Positions 32,706 to 44,515 of a stretch of 64,000 nucleotides of DNA are shown here, piece after piece. The stretch's first letter is position 1. Each line of letters starts with the position of its first letter. The position numbers and the translations under genes were made by a program. Source of the DNA: Monosiga brevicollis MX1 (Eukaryota > Opisthokonta > Choanoflagellata > Craspedida > Salpingoecidae); assembly GCF_000002865.3 (NCBI RefSeq), contig NW_001865063.1, positions 312,557 to 376,556 on the forward strand, written 5' to 3'. The notes beneath the pieces were generated by a model. It made no database searches. It was not told the origin of the DNA and saw only the letters and a program-made list of their open reading frames with translations.

Positions 32706-33401
32706 CCTGACGGTGGACTCTGCACGGAACAGAGGAGGTGATCCGAGCACAACGGTGTCGATTCGATACTCCTGGCAAAACTACACCCCAATAAAAAGCC
32801 ATAGTGAGGTCCGATCAACACTGAATAAAGACGCCCTCCCAACCTCCCCCCCCGACCCCCCCCGACCCCCTTACACTTGTTCCCTTGCCCTCCTTCCCGC
32901 TGCCCTTTATCGCCCGCCCCACTTCCGAATCACAACCAAACGAACAGACAAATTAAAAAAATGAAAAAAATGAAAAAAAATAAAAATTCGAGGGTGGGGT
33001 GTGTGTGTGTGCGTGTGTGTGTGCGGTCAGCCAGCGAGTCGGTAAGTGGAGAGAGAAAAAAGAGGCTCATGAGTCGGTTAGAGAAAGGGGAGAGGAGAGG
33101 GTGTAGAAGCGAGAGTAAAGCAGAGAGGGTGTAGAAGCGAGAGTAAAGCAGAGAGGGTGTAGAGGAGAGAGGAGAGCGGATCAGAAAAGGGATCGTAGGG
33201 TGAGAGAAGGTCATACGAGTCGAGAGTAGAGCAGATCAGAAAAGGGATCGTAGAGTGAGAGAGCAAGTGGTACGAGTCGAAAGTAGAGTTCTAATGCATT
33301 GATCAGTTGAAAAATACATGTACAAGTTTATCATGTGCCTCGACCCCGCTGCTCGAGCGGGATCGCCAGTGGAAAGCTCAAGCAGAGCGCCAAAGACACT
33401 C
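32706..33401. other. Intergenic region with two short tandem repeats
   Basis: No gene is recognised. A homopolymer-rich part (C runs near 32850, A runs near 32960) is followed by a GT tract at about 33000–33023 and two minisatellites at 33090–33290. Confidence 0.5.
33090..33290 (+). repeat. Two adjacent minisatellites (about 28-bp and 56-bp units)
   Basis: A 28-bp unit containing gtgtagaagcgagagtaaag is repeated about twice at 33090–33165. It is followed by about two copies of a roughly 56-bp unit containing cagaaaagggatcgtag and acgagtcgaaagtagag to about 33290. Confidence 0.85.
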
Positions 33402-35500
33402 TTAGTTGAAGCTAAAGTCAAACTTGAGACCCGTTTCGAGCCGCTTGCGCGTTTCTTCCTCGTCCGCTGGACGCTCCAGCTCTTCTCGGCTGCGCCACTG
33501 GTGCCCGGCCTGGATGAGGGATCAGGGATGAAAACAGCATCAGTCACCCGGCGATAACAGAGTGAAAATTCAAGTGCCTGCCGACAATGAGCAAGTGCAA
33601 CATCAACAAGTGCTACTACGCTGCTGATGGACGTACCGCATTCCGATCGACAAAGGCGTCACCGTTGGTCGGTTTGGTTGAGGGATGGGAGGATGATGAC
33701 CCTGAAGAGGCGGCTGGTTTGGAAGCAGGCTTGGCCGCCGACTTGGCACCGGTCTTGCCCTTGGCAAAAGGATTGGGCTTTCGGCCACCAGCCACGGCAG
33801 GCTTGGCAGAGGTGACGGCAGGCTTGGTCGAGCTTGACGTCGATTTGGGTTTGCCCTCCGTGGCGCTACTCTTGCCACTCGCGACTTTGGGCTTGGCGCT
33901 CGTGACTTTGGGCTTGGTGGTCGCGACTTTGGGCTTGTGGTCGGAAGGCGACGCATGCACGGTTTTGTTGTGACGAAGTGTCGACGACGATGGACCATGC
34001 GCCGACGACTTGGCCGAGCTGAGACGATTCGGTGAAGCCTCTCGTGAGCTACCTCGCGAGCTCGTCTTGGAGGAGCCTCCTGCCGGGGACCGCGCCGAAG
34101 CTCGGGTGCCTGACTTGCTCGCGGGCGCTGAGGCCCCGGGTGTGCTCGTGCCAGAGTGAGTGCGACTCGGCGTGGCTTTGTGATGGCGGCTGTGGTGGCT
34201 GGCACCATGATGCCCGGTCGTACTCTTGGCCGTGCTTGCTTTTGTCTTGCCCGGGCTGCCCGGTGATCGTGTGGTGGCCGTGGGCTTGGAGCCGAGTGTC
34301 GGTTTGGGCTTGGTCGTGGCACTGTCATTAGGCTTCTTGACACTCTTTGTGTGAGCAGCTGCCTCGTGGCTCGAAGAGGTTTCTTTCGCCGTCGTAGATG
34401 TGGCAGGGGCTGCGGGTGGGGCTCGTTGCGGCACCATCTTGGGCTTGACGGCGGGTTTTGGTTTGGGTGCTGAGACGGTAGCCTTGCCAGTTTTGTCACA
34501 TGATTCACCACTCTCACTCAGCGTCACCGATGCCGGGCGGGGCTTGGGCGCAGGCTTTGGTCCGCTGACAGATGGCCGGCGGTTTGTGGAAGCAGCAGCT
34601 GGGCGTGGTTTAGGCGCTGGTGCAGGTTTGGACTGCGCACTCGATGTTGCATTCTGTGCCGCGTCTGAAGAGGGGCTGTCCTTTTCCTGCGATGAAGAAG
34701 GGGCGGTTGTTTGCAAGTCTGCGGAAGCATCGTGCTCTTGATCAACGGCAGATGTAGCCTGGGTGTCATCCTTGCTCTGATCTTGACTCTTGTCCTCCTC
34801 ATCCTCATCCTCATCTTTCTCCTTCTCCTCCTCATCTTCCTCCTCGTCTGGCGCCGCGTTGAGCGCTGCCAACTTTTGCTCCAGCTCCTGGGCCTCGCGC
34901 TTCAGACGCAAGGCTTCCTCGGCCGCTGCTTCCTGCTCCGCTTTGTGCTGTGCCTGTGCTAACCGCTATGCAGAGAAAAAGAAAAAAAAAGTCAGGTGGG
35001 CAACAGGAATGAGCTTGTAAAGCGATGAAGCAAAAGCGTCGGGCACAGCTGACCTTGGCTTCCGCGGCCTGAGCCTGCGCCTCACGCTCACGCTGTTCAG
35101 CGGCCAATTTCTCGGCAGCGTGCTGATCAAGGGTCGCGTGGTCTGGGGCATAGAAACGAGGGTGGTGCAGTAAACGCCAGCTGTGATCGTGGCTGACGAC
35201 TGCGGGTCCAACCATGGCTTCGGGCGCACGTATGAGGTCGGCGGGAAGCGTGGCCAGAACGGATGGGGGTGGGGCTGGGGCCAGACGCCCCACTGGTTGT
35301 TGGAGTTGACCATCAGCGGTCAGAATGCTAAAGGGAGGTAAAGTCGAGTAGAACACTTCGGTACATATAAAGCTGGGATGACTGTCTGTCTCGGAAATCG
35401 CTTCCTTCACATCGATGGGCAGAGCCTCCACTTGGACTGGTGTTTGGCCAACTACAAATCATGATGCGAGGTTCAATAAGACGAGGCAATGGAGACCGGG

Positions 35501-35547
<47 letters not shown>

Positions 35548-36409
35548 ACGAGGGAAAAGGGACAGAAAGCAAGTAGCAAGAGCACGCAGCACTGAGAATG
35601 AAGCAGGATGCAACATCACGGCCGGATCAGAGACCGACAGAACATGTGCCCGAACCTGAGGGTGCAGCATCAGTGGGCGAGACCGTCGCTGGTGACTTGG
35701 CCGGGCTCTCAGCTGTAACGACAGGCTCGACCGCAGCAGGTCGGCCTGGCCGCCAAATGGGTGGGCGCAAGGGCCGATCATCATCACTTTCATCTGTGTC
35801 AGTCCCAGCTGCGGATTTGCCTGAAGTTGGCGCATCATTGTCATCCGTATCTGCGCGCTCTTCCGCAGACGGCTCTACCGCTGCGTCTTCAGCTTCTTCC
35901 TGTTCCTCTTCCTCTTCATCATCGTCACTCACTCCCCCAAAGAACGGTGGCATGCGCTGCCAGTAGGAGTGCCGTCGATATGGGCACTTCAGTGAGATCA
36001 TGGCTTGTTCGAGCCGCGGCAACGGCCAACGATCAAGGAGTGATTGCAAAGCTGGCACAAACCGTGGCGGGGCCTCGCTGTTGACGGCGAGCCATCATTT
36101 CACGGCGACGACGGGCATTGTATTCCTCCTCTGATTCCTCATCCTCGTCCACAGCCGCTGGTGACGGCTACAGGCGCAATGTGAAGGAAGATTAGTTTGT
36201 TCCGCCTGGATCGCGTCGAGGCAAGAAGAATTGACTCACTTCATCGCTGCCGCCGCCCAGCACATCGCTATGAAAAAGGTTGGCCATTTCCAGGGCCGCG
36301 GCCCGGGCCGCAGCCAATCGTGCCTACCAACGCGCGACCACAAGCATCGAGCACCGTGACGACCAGTGATTGCGATCAGCGCTGCTAGCTCGCCCGGACC
36401 CAAACCCAT
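33402..36409 (-). CDS. Large intrinsically disordered Lys/Pro/Ser-rich protein, multi-exon, unknown function
   Basis: Probable start at ATG 36409 (MGLGPGELAALIAITG); stop TAA 33402–33404. Exons in order: an Ala-rich helix ending LFHSDVLGGGSDE (36240–36325), an acidic/basic segment EESEEEYNARRRREMMARRQ (about 36080–36170), a long acidic Ser/Asp/Glu segment (35630–35970), a Pro-rich exon with FYAPDHATLDQHAAEK (35060–35330), and a large exon (33640–34970). The large exon starts with a coiled coil and acidic tract, then has many KPK, PKP and TKPK repeats with Ser/Thr, ending in phase into AGHQWRSREELERPADEEE and KFDFSFN. The highly basic Lys–Pro repeats resemble microtubule- or nucleic-acid-binding tails, but I do not recognise the family. 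The first junction is not phase-perfect, so the start is uncertain. Confidence 0.6.
35501..35546 (+). repeat. Poly-A run of 46 nt in an intron
   Basis: Uninterrupted A on the + strand (T on the coding strand), between two exons of the Lys/Pro-rich gene. Together with the run at 14420 it shows that long pyrimidine runs are tolerated in introns here. Confidence 0.95.
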
Positions 36410-36703
36410 TGTTGACACCGCCTCCACCTAAACAATTTCCTTCTGCACCCACACACTGTCCATCCTTCCATCCGCTTCAAGCCTTGACGCCAGAAGACGA
36501 TCCCAAAGCATGAACCATCCACCCATCCACTCCCTGATCCTTCTTCTATCAACAACCCCCAGCCCCCTCCCCTCCGCCCATGTCGTACGACATGCGATCA
36601 CAGACCTCAGTATCCGCCATTCCTCCGTCCTCGAGTCAAACGCTCCAGCGAAATGAAACCTCTCGTCTCTCTCCTCTCTCTCTCTCTCAAACCAATTCAC
36701 ACA

Positions 36704-36795
<92 letters not shown>

Positions 36796-37291
36796 AAAGA
36801 ACAGCATCACAAGCCAACGTCGATATCTTTTATTTTTGGTACGCAAACTAGCCAAATAATGTTATTGCATATCGTGGAGCATCTACAATAAGTTAAATAT
36901 CTTCAACAATAACTTCCCTATTGAGGTGGCATAACGAACGGATTCGTTCTTCAGTGGTCAGAGAGAGAACGGGAACAGGGAAGGGTGGCTCTACGGCACC
37001 AGTGGTCGATGGGTCGTGTCGCTTTCTTCCCACTTAGATCAGAAACGCTGGGACTGACGCTGGCTAGTTGAACACTTGGATGGATTTCCACGCAAGATAC
37101 AATGAGCTCACTGCGCAGGGCGCAGGGCAGCCTGCTTTCGTGCGCACACGCGCACCAGCCGCTGGCTGGCTATTCCGACAAATGCACGAACAACAGATAG
37201 AATATCAAGAAAACAGGCACAAGACATTTGCAAGAGTGGCAGAAGAGCTGCAAATCATTGACAAAGCACGCCTTGAAGATGCGTCTCTCCT
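36410..37291. other. Intergenic region with CT tract
   Basis: No gene is recognised. A (CT)n tract lies at 36672–36792. The region is upstream of the Lys/Pro-rich gene and downstream of the Cys-rich membrane protein gene. Confidence 0.5.
36672..36792 (+). repeat. CT microsatellite
   Basis: About 120 bp of CT with occasional GT interruptions. Confidence 0.95.
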
Positions 37292-39456
37292 TCAAGCTTC
37301 CGAGGAGCCGGCAAGCTCGTTGCTGCGGTCCAAGAACGGCGGGTCGGCTAGCAGCTCGTCATCGTCGTCGCTGTCAAAGGCGCCATTTTGGATGTCACCC
37401 ACCGGCTGGTAGGCGAGGTCGACGCGCGCGCTGCGGCGACGATGGACGACGTAGGCGACCAAGGCCCCCACAGCAAGGACACAAGCTACGGCCGTCACGG
37501 CCGTCACGGCCATGGCCGAGTTGCTCTTCTTCTTCTTGCCGCCATCGGCGGTGGGCTGGGTGGACGGGGCCGGAGAAGACTTGGAGTGCAGCATATCAAA
37601 AAACTCTTTGTCGCACGGTTCAGTGGGCGCGGTCACGTCACAGACTGCAAAATAGTCACCCTGTACGCGCGCGTACAGCAGGGGCATGAGCTGGCCGAGG
37701 CTTGCAGGTGTATTCTGCAAAATCTTGGATGCTTGAGGCTATGTAAACCACGTACCGCGTAAAATCCGCTGGGAATGATGTCGAGCAGGGAGGGGTCAAG
37801 ATGATCGGCCATCACCGCTTGGATCTCCAAGGTCTCCGCAATGCAGCAACCCAGCTCATCGCGCAGCATCTTCATGTAATCGCGGCACTCGGGCGTGCAA
37901 TTCTACGAGATGATGCGAGGCGGGCGTCAGACTCGATAGAGTGACTATGCAAGATAGATATGCTGGCTAGCTCGAGTGGCTTCGGACGCACAAAATCGTT
38001 GCAAGCTCGCAGCGAGTCCGCGTCACCCTCGACAAAGCCCATCTCCATGACCTCTATCACCCAGGAGTGTACGCATGAGTAGGAGGACAAGATTCTGAAC
38101 AGCGTGCAAGCATTTCCCATGCCATATAGCTGAACAATCTGAGCTGACTGGACAAGCTGAGCCGACTAAGCAGACGCACCAAATTGTTTGGCACCGCAGT
38201 AGGTCCCATCCGGAGCCTTGTGGCAAACAGTCTCCAACGTGGCAAAAACAAAGGAAAGATCCATCTATCAAGAATGCATGGCAAGGTTGTGGTGGACAAG
38301 GCAAGGCGTGAAAGGAAGAATGGGGTTTTGTTATAGGGTTCAGGTCAACGGTGACCAGGCTGGGTCAACGGTGACCAGGCTAGGTCAAACATACAATGCC
38401 AAAGTCTTTGACAATCTCGTCGAGGCCGCACGAATCCAGAAGCGCGATGAACCGCTCCAGGCAGCTCATTTCGCCGTCGACATCGCAGAGAGAGTCAAAG
38501 AGACTACGGAATTCCTACCACGCGTCCATGTATGTCAGCCGATGCAGAACAGTACAAGGCACGAGCTACCCTATTGATTGGCCGTTGAGGAGATTGGCGT
38601 GACGTGGGGCTCGCACGCATCCCCTTGCCTACCGACCTGGCTGTATGTCGCGGTGAGGTTGGCAAACCACTTGGCATCGTCCAAGCAAGAGGGTAGACCT
38701 AGCCGGTCGGGTCAGCCGACGACGATCAGTTTGGGCCGAGGCGATGAACAATGACACAACAAGAGCATAAACAGGGCAGGGCTGCGCGGTCACCGCCTAC
38801 CCAAATCATCATCTCCGTCGAGTTGACAGTAGTCTGTAATGGCTGGGGAGACTGCCGCGTGGCACCCAGCAGGATGGCAAGGGTGAGTTGGTAGGTGTCA
38901 AATCAGAAAGCCTTGACGTATCCAGGACGTACTAGCGGTTTGTAGGGCGGCGAGCCTCTCCATGACCTTGCTGACACAGCCAAGCGACTGGTTGGTTGCA
39001 GGTGGCGGAACAACACAGCCAATCCGATGAGCGACGAGGGCTGAAGCCTGCAAGCGTGAGACTGTGAGCACTGGCAGGGTCACACACCTCAAAGAGCTTG
39101 GTCATGTCACACGCGCTGACGATGTCATTGCAAATATCAACGAGGCTCATGCCCGCGATGGTGGCATCGTCATCTGAAATGGCCACGTCTACGCAAGCCG
39201 TTTACCAACAAGCCAGAGCAGTGAGATCAAAAGCTTGAAGATAGCACATCGAGGGCCAGGATAGTGGTGCCGAGATGACGAGGGGGGCATGGGATGCGCT
39301 CGTTGACGTACCACACAGGCTGCGGCGATGGATTTCGTGTTCCAAGGCAGCCATGGTCGGCTGCAGGCGAAAGGCAGCCTGAGCCACCAAGCTGGCCGGG
39401 TTGGCAGCCACAGCCGCAACCAGCACCACAAGTGCCAAAAGCACAAGACGAGCCAT
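37292..39456 (-). CDS. Type I membrane protein with Cys-rich ectodomain modules, multi-exon
   Basis: Start at ATG 39456 with a signal peptide (MARLVLLALVVLVAAVAA). About nine exons follow; several encode short modules with spaced cysteines and flanking helices: VDICNDIVSACDMTKLFE (near 39110), SLGCVSKVMERLAALQT (near 38965), YCQLDGDDD and GLPSCLDDAKWFANLT (38640–38830), DVDGEMSCLERFIALLDSCG (near 38440), ETVCHKAPDGTYCGAKQF (near 38210), and NCTPECRDYMKMLRDELGCC (near 37860). The last exon has SAMAVTAVTAVACVLAVGAL as a single transmembrane segment after a Lys cluster, then a short acidic cytosolic tail (DSDDDDELL) ending at TGA 37292–37294. The repeated Cys modules look related to one another. 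No known domain is assigned; a surface receptor or adhesion role is inferred from topology only. Confidence 0.7.
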
Positions 39457-40286
39457 GTCCACAGATACAGCACCTCACACGTTCCGAGCCTCCACCACGA
39501 GCAGGCAGCCAAGCGAGAGCGGCAGCCAGAGGCACCAAGTGGCGTCAATGACCAGATCAACGCACACACACACTCTCTCTCTCTCTCTCTCTCGTCCCAC
39601 AGCGAGAGAGTTTGAGAGAGAGTTTGAGAGAGTTTGAGAGAGTTTGAGAGATTTTGAGAGAGTTTGAGAGAGTTTGAGAGAGTTTGAGAGAGTTTGAGAG
39701 AGTTTGAGAGAGTTTGAGAGAGTTTGAGAGAGTTTGAGAGAGTTTGAGGGAGTTTGAGGGAAAGAGAGTTTGAGAGGCCATAATCCATTAGTATTATACT
39801 TTTGGATTACATCATGCATTCTCAGGTGTTAACACTGGATGCTGCTGAACTGTGAAGAAGACGATGTAAAGTATTTCGACGACCATGGAAATATATAAAT
39901 CCCAAGTCTCCTACCGTGAAATAAAGTAATTTACTTTACAAGCGCACCGTGAGAATACTTTTTGTGGCGCGCAACGGCTGCGGACACAGGGCAGCGCAAG
40001 TCGGATCAGCCGAGATAGAGGGAAGAGAGACGCGACGCGCGGCGACCGTCTTGAACGTGGCCGTGGTGGTGGGGGTGTGGGGGTGGAATCGGTGATGAGA
40101 TGGGTGGAAGTGGGGAGCTGGGACTGTATTCTCTTCGGCAAGCATTCTTTCCAGACGTGCAGGACCATGGATTAGACGCAAAGCAGTGACGAGAGGAGGG
40201 ACTGTGGTGTGTCAGGTTTTTTTTTCCATTCCTCTCCTCCACCACGAGGTGCCCATTTCCTTTTTTCCTGTTGATCCCCCGGCCAA
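39457..40286. other. Divergent intergenic region with AGAGAGTTTG minisatellite
   Basis: Between the starts of the Cys-rich membrane protein (−) and the third GT31 gene (+). A CT tract (39568–39595) is followed by the AGAGAGTTTG array at 39600–39776. The part from 39780 to 40286 has no repeat or gene that I recognise. Confidence 0.5.
39600..39776 (+). repeat. AGAGAGTTTG minisatellite (10-bp unit)
   Basis: About 17 copies of GAGAGAGTTT with little variation. Reading frames made only of Ser, Leu, Gln, Thr and Asn on the minus strand come from this array. Confidence 0.95.
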
Positions 40287-42266
40287 ATGCCGAGCGTCCG
40301 ATCGGCGGTGTTGGTGGCGCTGCTGGGCGTGGCGTTGCTGCTCTCCGGGGCGTGGCTGCTTATGCAGCGGCAGAACATTCCCGTGCTGACCGACCTGAGC
40401 GCTGACCGTGTGGTGCTCGATCATGGTCTCTCGCTCGACCATCCAAGCGTGCCCGAGCCGTCGACGACAACCAGCGCCAACGGCTTGGAGGAGGGCGATG
40501 ATGGCGACGATGACCGGCCCTACAATGGCGATCCCATCAGCGAGCTGACCGTACCTCCAGGTCGCCTTCGCCTGGCCACGTCCCTGCTGTGCCTTGACAC
40601 TTATGAGGCCGGGCGCCTCAAGCTCTGGTACTGTTACAATGAGCAACCGTCCACTCAGGTGAATCCGCCATCTCGCCTGGCCCATGTCCTGAGCTTGTTC
40701 GCCCTAAACTTGCAACCCTTCTCACGTCCACGGCTATGCGCGACACCAAATTGGATCGCCGCGGTGGATCTCGCAGAACTTTGTATACAACCAGTCCACT
40801 GGCATGCTGTCGCTGCAACTGGATAACGCTTCTTGTCTGGGGCAGAGCCCCACCAATCCAAGCCATGTCGTCCTCCTTCCCTGTGCGTTTCATCAACACG
40901 TCGACACCACCGAGATGATGTACTGGGACTGGGTTCGCGCCGGGTCCTCTGCGCCCCTCTTTCAGCTCCGACACCGTGCGTCGGGCCAATGTCTGGAACC
41001 GCATGTTGATTTGTCGCGCTGGCACGCTCGTGGGGGGGTCCAGGCTACGTGGCGTCTCGCCGACTGTGCCATGGCACCACAGGTTGGTCCTTTTCTTTTT
41101 GCTTGCTACTGCCAGTCCCTCGCTCCCATTGCTTCGGTCCTAATGATCATTGCTTCTCGGCGCTCCCGCGGCAGGGGAACCAGTTTTGTCGGCAGCTACT
41201 GGATCGCCATGCCTTTGGCGTGGACTGGACATTTCCGGGTCCCAGACTTGAGACCAACGACACAAGCCATTCCGATCTATCGGCCACCAGCTTGTTGACG
41301 CCTTTACCCAAGCAGGCTCGGCTAGCGCGTGACTTTCGGCAAGGCACCCAGCATCGTTATTTGTGCTGGCTCATGGCTCATCCCGCCAAACTCCACACGC
41401 GCACGCGCGCCGTTCTCAGCACATGGGGCCAGTATTGTCACCATCTGGTTCTGGTCTTGCCCAACCCACACAACGGGCGCTTGCGCCAAGTGACCGTGCC
41501 CACCCGAAACGATGAGCCGTCGCTCGAACTTTTATACGTTCCCATTCCGGGCCAACGCGACCGCCGTGTCTACCTCTGGCGCAAGTCGCGGGCCGTCTGG
41601 CAATGGCTCTACGAGGGCTATGGGACCCTTTTTGACATATTTGTACGCGCAGATGACGATACCTACCTGAACATGCCTCAGCTTGCGGCACTGCTTGAGG
41701 CCCGGCAAATCGGGCCCTCCAACGCCACCTTCTTGGGGCGCCGCTATCAGGTCCAGTACGCAGGCCACAACGTCTCTTATTACTCGGGGGGATCTGGGAC
41801 CATCCTGACTCAAGCAACTTTGGGACGCCTGGGTCGCGCACTGCAAGACCACGAGGCTCGTCATGGCGCAGAAGTGGCCGGAGATGAGGTGGAGGAAGGG
41901 GAGCTGGTTGATGATGATGCTGCTCGGGATCCTATCCACAACTTTGACACCTTTGCCGACGACATGGAGTTGGGCCGGGTCTTGGAACAATTGGGCATTC
42001 CAGTGAAGCAATGGAGTGATGCAGCCGGTCGGCGATTGTTCCTTGGACTGGGCCTCGATGATGAGCGACTCATGAGTCGGGAGCGGGACCCACATGCATG
42101 GCTCTGGAGTTACGACCAATCGGCGAAGCATGGGCGGGAGTGTTGCAGCCCCAAATGGGTTGGCACCCATTATCTAGATTGGCAAGCCATGTATTACATG
42201 CATGACCTGATTCTTCTGGGTTGTGAGGGGCACGGGGACGAAGTGTGGTGGTTGGAGGGCAGCTAG
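40287..42266 (+). CDS. Type II membrane glycosyltransferase: ricin-type lectin and GT31 domain (paralogue 3)
   Basis: Three exons: 40287–40658, 40777–41082 and 41175–42266, all phase-compatible. The N-terminus is short and then a signal anchor (SAVLVALLGVALLLSGAWLL). The stem is shorter than in the other two copies and lacks their coiled coil. A lectin-like region follows with CLDTYEAGRLKLWYC, NASCLGQ, and ASGQCLEPH motifs. The transferase domain shows CWLMAHPAKLHTRTRAV, LWRKSRAVW, the metal-binding RADDDTYLNM (near 41650), VSYYSGGSGTILTQATL, TFADDMELGRVLEQLGI and the C-terminal ECCSPKWVGTHYLDWQAMYY with CEGHG. It has an acidic insertion (GDEVEEGELVDDDAARD) absent from the others. This is the cleanest copy in the window; all catalytic motifs are present. 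Stop TAG 42264–42266. Confidence 0.88.
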
Positions 42267-42682
42267 TGCCTGCCTGCCACGACCAAGCTTGGGGGCGTGA
42301 GACCCGGCTCGGAATTGTGTGAGAGTGGTGTCTGATGGCACCGACACGTGACTCCCAGTGCTGAGCACGATCATCAAGGTGAGTCGACGATTAACGTGAC
42401 ACTGCAAGAAAGCTGGGAATTTACTCGAACAAAATCAATTGAACGCATTCATTTACACGGAGGTGATCACAAAGCCTCCACTTTGTGGGAGCTGAAAAAA
42501 ATGAACAACGAAAACAGAATGAGAGACCGCTGGCTGAATACATATGGCCGCATTGAGGCATTGAGGTCAACGCCATAAAAAGCACATGCAGATTATAGAG
42601 CCGAGTGCCAAGAAGTCGATGGCCCACTACCCTGCGCAAGTGCATGGTAAGGGTCTGGGAGCGCTGTGCAGAGTGGCGTGTT
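42267..42682. other. Intergenic region between convergent genes
   Basis: 415 bp between the ends of the third GT31 gene and the EF-hand gene. No repeat or gene is recognised. Confidence 0.5.
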
Positions 42683-43698
42683 CTACTCAATGACGAGTGC
42701 AGGGGCGCCGCTGAGGGCAATGATGTAATCGCAAAACTCCTTGAAAAGGATCTTGCCACCGCCATTCTGATCAATCTTGCCAAACTCCGCCTCGGCTTGG
42801 GCATCCGACATGTTGCTGCCCAGCTTGGCCATGCCAGCCTTAAATTCGTTGAGGTCAATGCGGCGATCATCGTTGTCATCGAGCTCATCAAAAATGGACC
42901 AGAGACGCTCATAGAAGAACAGGTTGCGCAGGAACGCGGCAAACTCCTTCTTCTCAACCCTGCGGACACCACACAAGAGTGCGGTGAGTGAGCAGCGCGG
43001 AGCGAGACACGGGGCGCCAGGTGTGCGTTGTGTGGCGATAGCAAGCGTGTGCAGCCCGCGACTTGTGACGGTAGACACACCAGGGATCGCCGTCGCCGTC
43101 CTTGAGGGTGGTGTGCTTGTAGGCACGCATGAGAGAGGGCTTGCTCACTTCCCAGCCCTTGGCTTCAACCAAGCGGTCCAGTTCAGCCAAGCTGCAGCCA
43201 CCATTGCCATTGAAATCGGCTGCGTTCCACACGTCCTGCAGCAGGTCAAGGCAAGCCGCAATGTGAGATGATGTCGTCGGAAATACATCGGGGTCAGCGC
43301 CAAGGGCAGGCGTGCATATCTCACCATGATCTTGTCCTTGGATGTGATGATCTCATACACGGGCTGCAGGCCCTCTGTAGTGAGGAGCTCGAGCTTGAGA
43401 GCCTCCTCGGGGGAGGGCTCTTCGGCTGGGGCAGCGGCAGCAGCAGGTTCGGCCTCGGTCTGCGCGGGCTCGGCCTCGGTCTGTGCGGGCTCGGCTTCAG
43501 CGGTAGCGGGCTTGTCCTCAACAGGGGCGGCCGACGCCTCGGGCTGGGCCTGGCACCAAATTCGTCAAGCCGTACAGCGAAAAGATACATTGAGTGCACG
43601 CATCGACCAAGAGGCAGCATGGCTGGAACGAACAAGGGGCGTACCTCTGGCTTGTTGCCCTCGGACGTCTCAACGGCTTTGCTGGCTTGGCAACCCAT
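42683..43698 (-). CDS. Calflagin-like (flagellar Ca2+-binding) EF-hand protein with N-terminal acylation signal
   Basis: Four exons from ATG 43698 to the stop at 42683–42685. It begins MGCQASKAVETSEG, a strong N-myristoylation signal with a neighbouring Cys that could be palmitoylated. A Glu/Pro/Ala-rich segment with TEAEPAQ repeats follows (43390–43550). Then come EF-hand-like motifs: DFNGNGGCSLAELDRL (near 43190), FDELDDNDDRRIDLNEF (42840–42890) and FGKIDQNGGGKILFKEF (near 42760). The acylated N-terminus plus the FFYERLWSIFDELD... SDAQAEAEFGKID arrangement closely follows trypanosome FCaBP/calflagins, which bind Ca2+ and associate with the flagellar membrane. A flagellar location here is inference. 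Other acylated EF-hand sensors are the main alternative. Confidence 0.75.
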
Positions 43699-44515
43699 GG
43701 TGCTGGATCACAGTGTTCAAGCTGCTCAACTTGATTGATTTGGTGGGGGAGAGATGGGTTGTTGACACGCGCACAGCAAGGGTGAGTGAGCACAAGGGGA
43801 AGGAAGGAAGGAAGGAGGGAAGGAAGGAAGGGTGCAGTCGGGTCGAGAAAAATAAAAATACCGCCCACAACACCACCACCACCAACACACAGCAGCGACT
43901 CGACTCGTGGTTTTGGGTGTTGTTGGGTGTTTTGAGGTTTGGTATCACTCACCTTGCCGTAGCCGGGTGCGATGTGTACCTCAGCCCACAAGGCCACCTC
44001 CCACACCCATTATAAGGGCTGTTGTAGCGCTCCAGCTGAACCCCCAATCGGCTGCCGTATCCGTTCAACCCGTACCCACAGGACTGCAGCTGCCCTTTTG
44101 GGGAGGGGTGTGTGTGTGTGTGTGTGTGTGTGTTGGTTGTCATGGTATGCACGTCTTTGTGTATCAAAGGTTACACTTTCGTTGTAATTCGTATGGTGTG
44201 TGTGTCTCTCTCCCTCTCTCAAACCGACCAAACCAATTCATCTCTCTCTCTAAATCTTTAAGCTCTCTCAAGCCCTCTCTCTCAAGCTCTCTCTCAAGCT
44301 CTTCAAGCTCTCTCTCAAGCTCTCTCTCAAGCTCTCTCTCAAGCTCTCTCCCTCAAACTCTCTCTCAAGCTCTTTTCCAAGCTCTCTCTCACTCTCAAGC
44401 TCTCTCTCACTCTCAAGCTCTCTCTCACTCTCAAGCTCTCTCTCACTCAAGCTCTCTCGCTCTCAAGCTCTGAAACTCTCAATTTCTCTGCTTGACAAAG
44501 GAGCAAGTGGGCACT
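43699..44515. other. Intergenic region with GT and CTCTCAAG repeats
   Basis: Between the start of the EF-hand gene and the end of the repeat-protein gene. Holds a GGAA run (43797–43830), a GT tract (44107–44133) and the CTCTCTCAAG array (44208–44480). No gene is recognised. Confidence 0.5.
44208..44480 (+). repeat. CTCTCTCAAG minisatellite
   Basis: About 270 bp of imperfect CTCTCTCAAG and CTCTCACTCTCAAG units. It is the complement-like counterpart of the AGAGAGTTTG array at 39600: both have a 10-bp period. Confidence 0.93.

Noticed and set aside
39600-39776. Regular array resembling CRISPR repeats (also 44208–44480 and 46071–46150)
   Set aside because: Units are 10 or 21 bp with no unique spacers; these are minisatellites in a eukaryotic genome.
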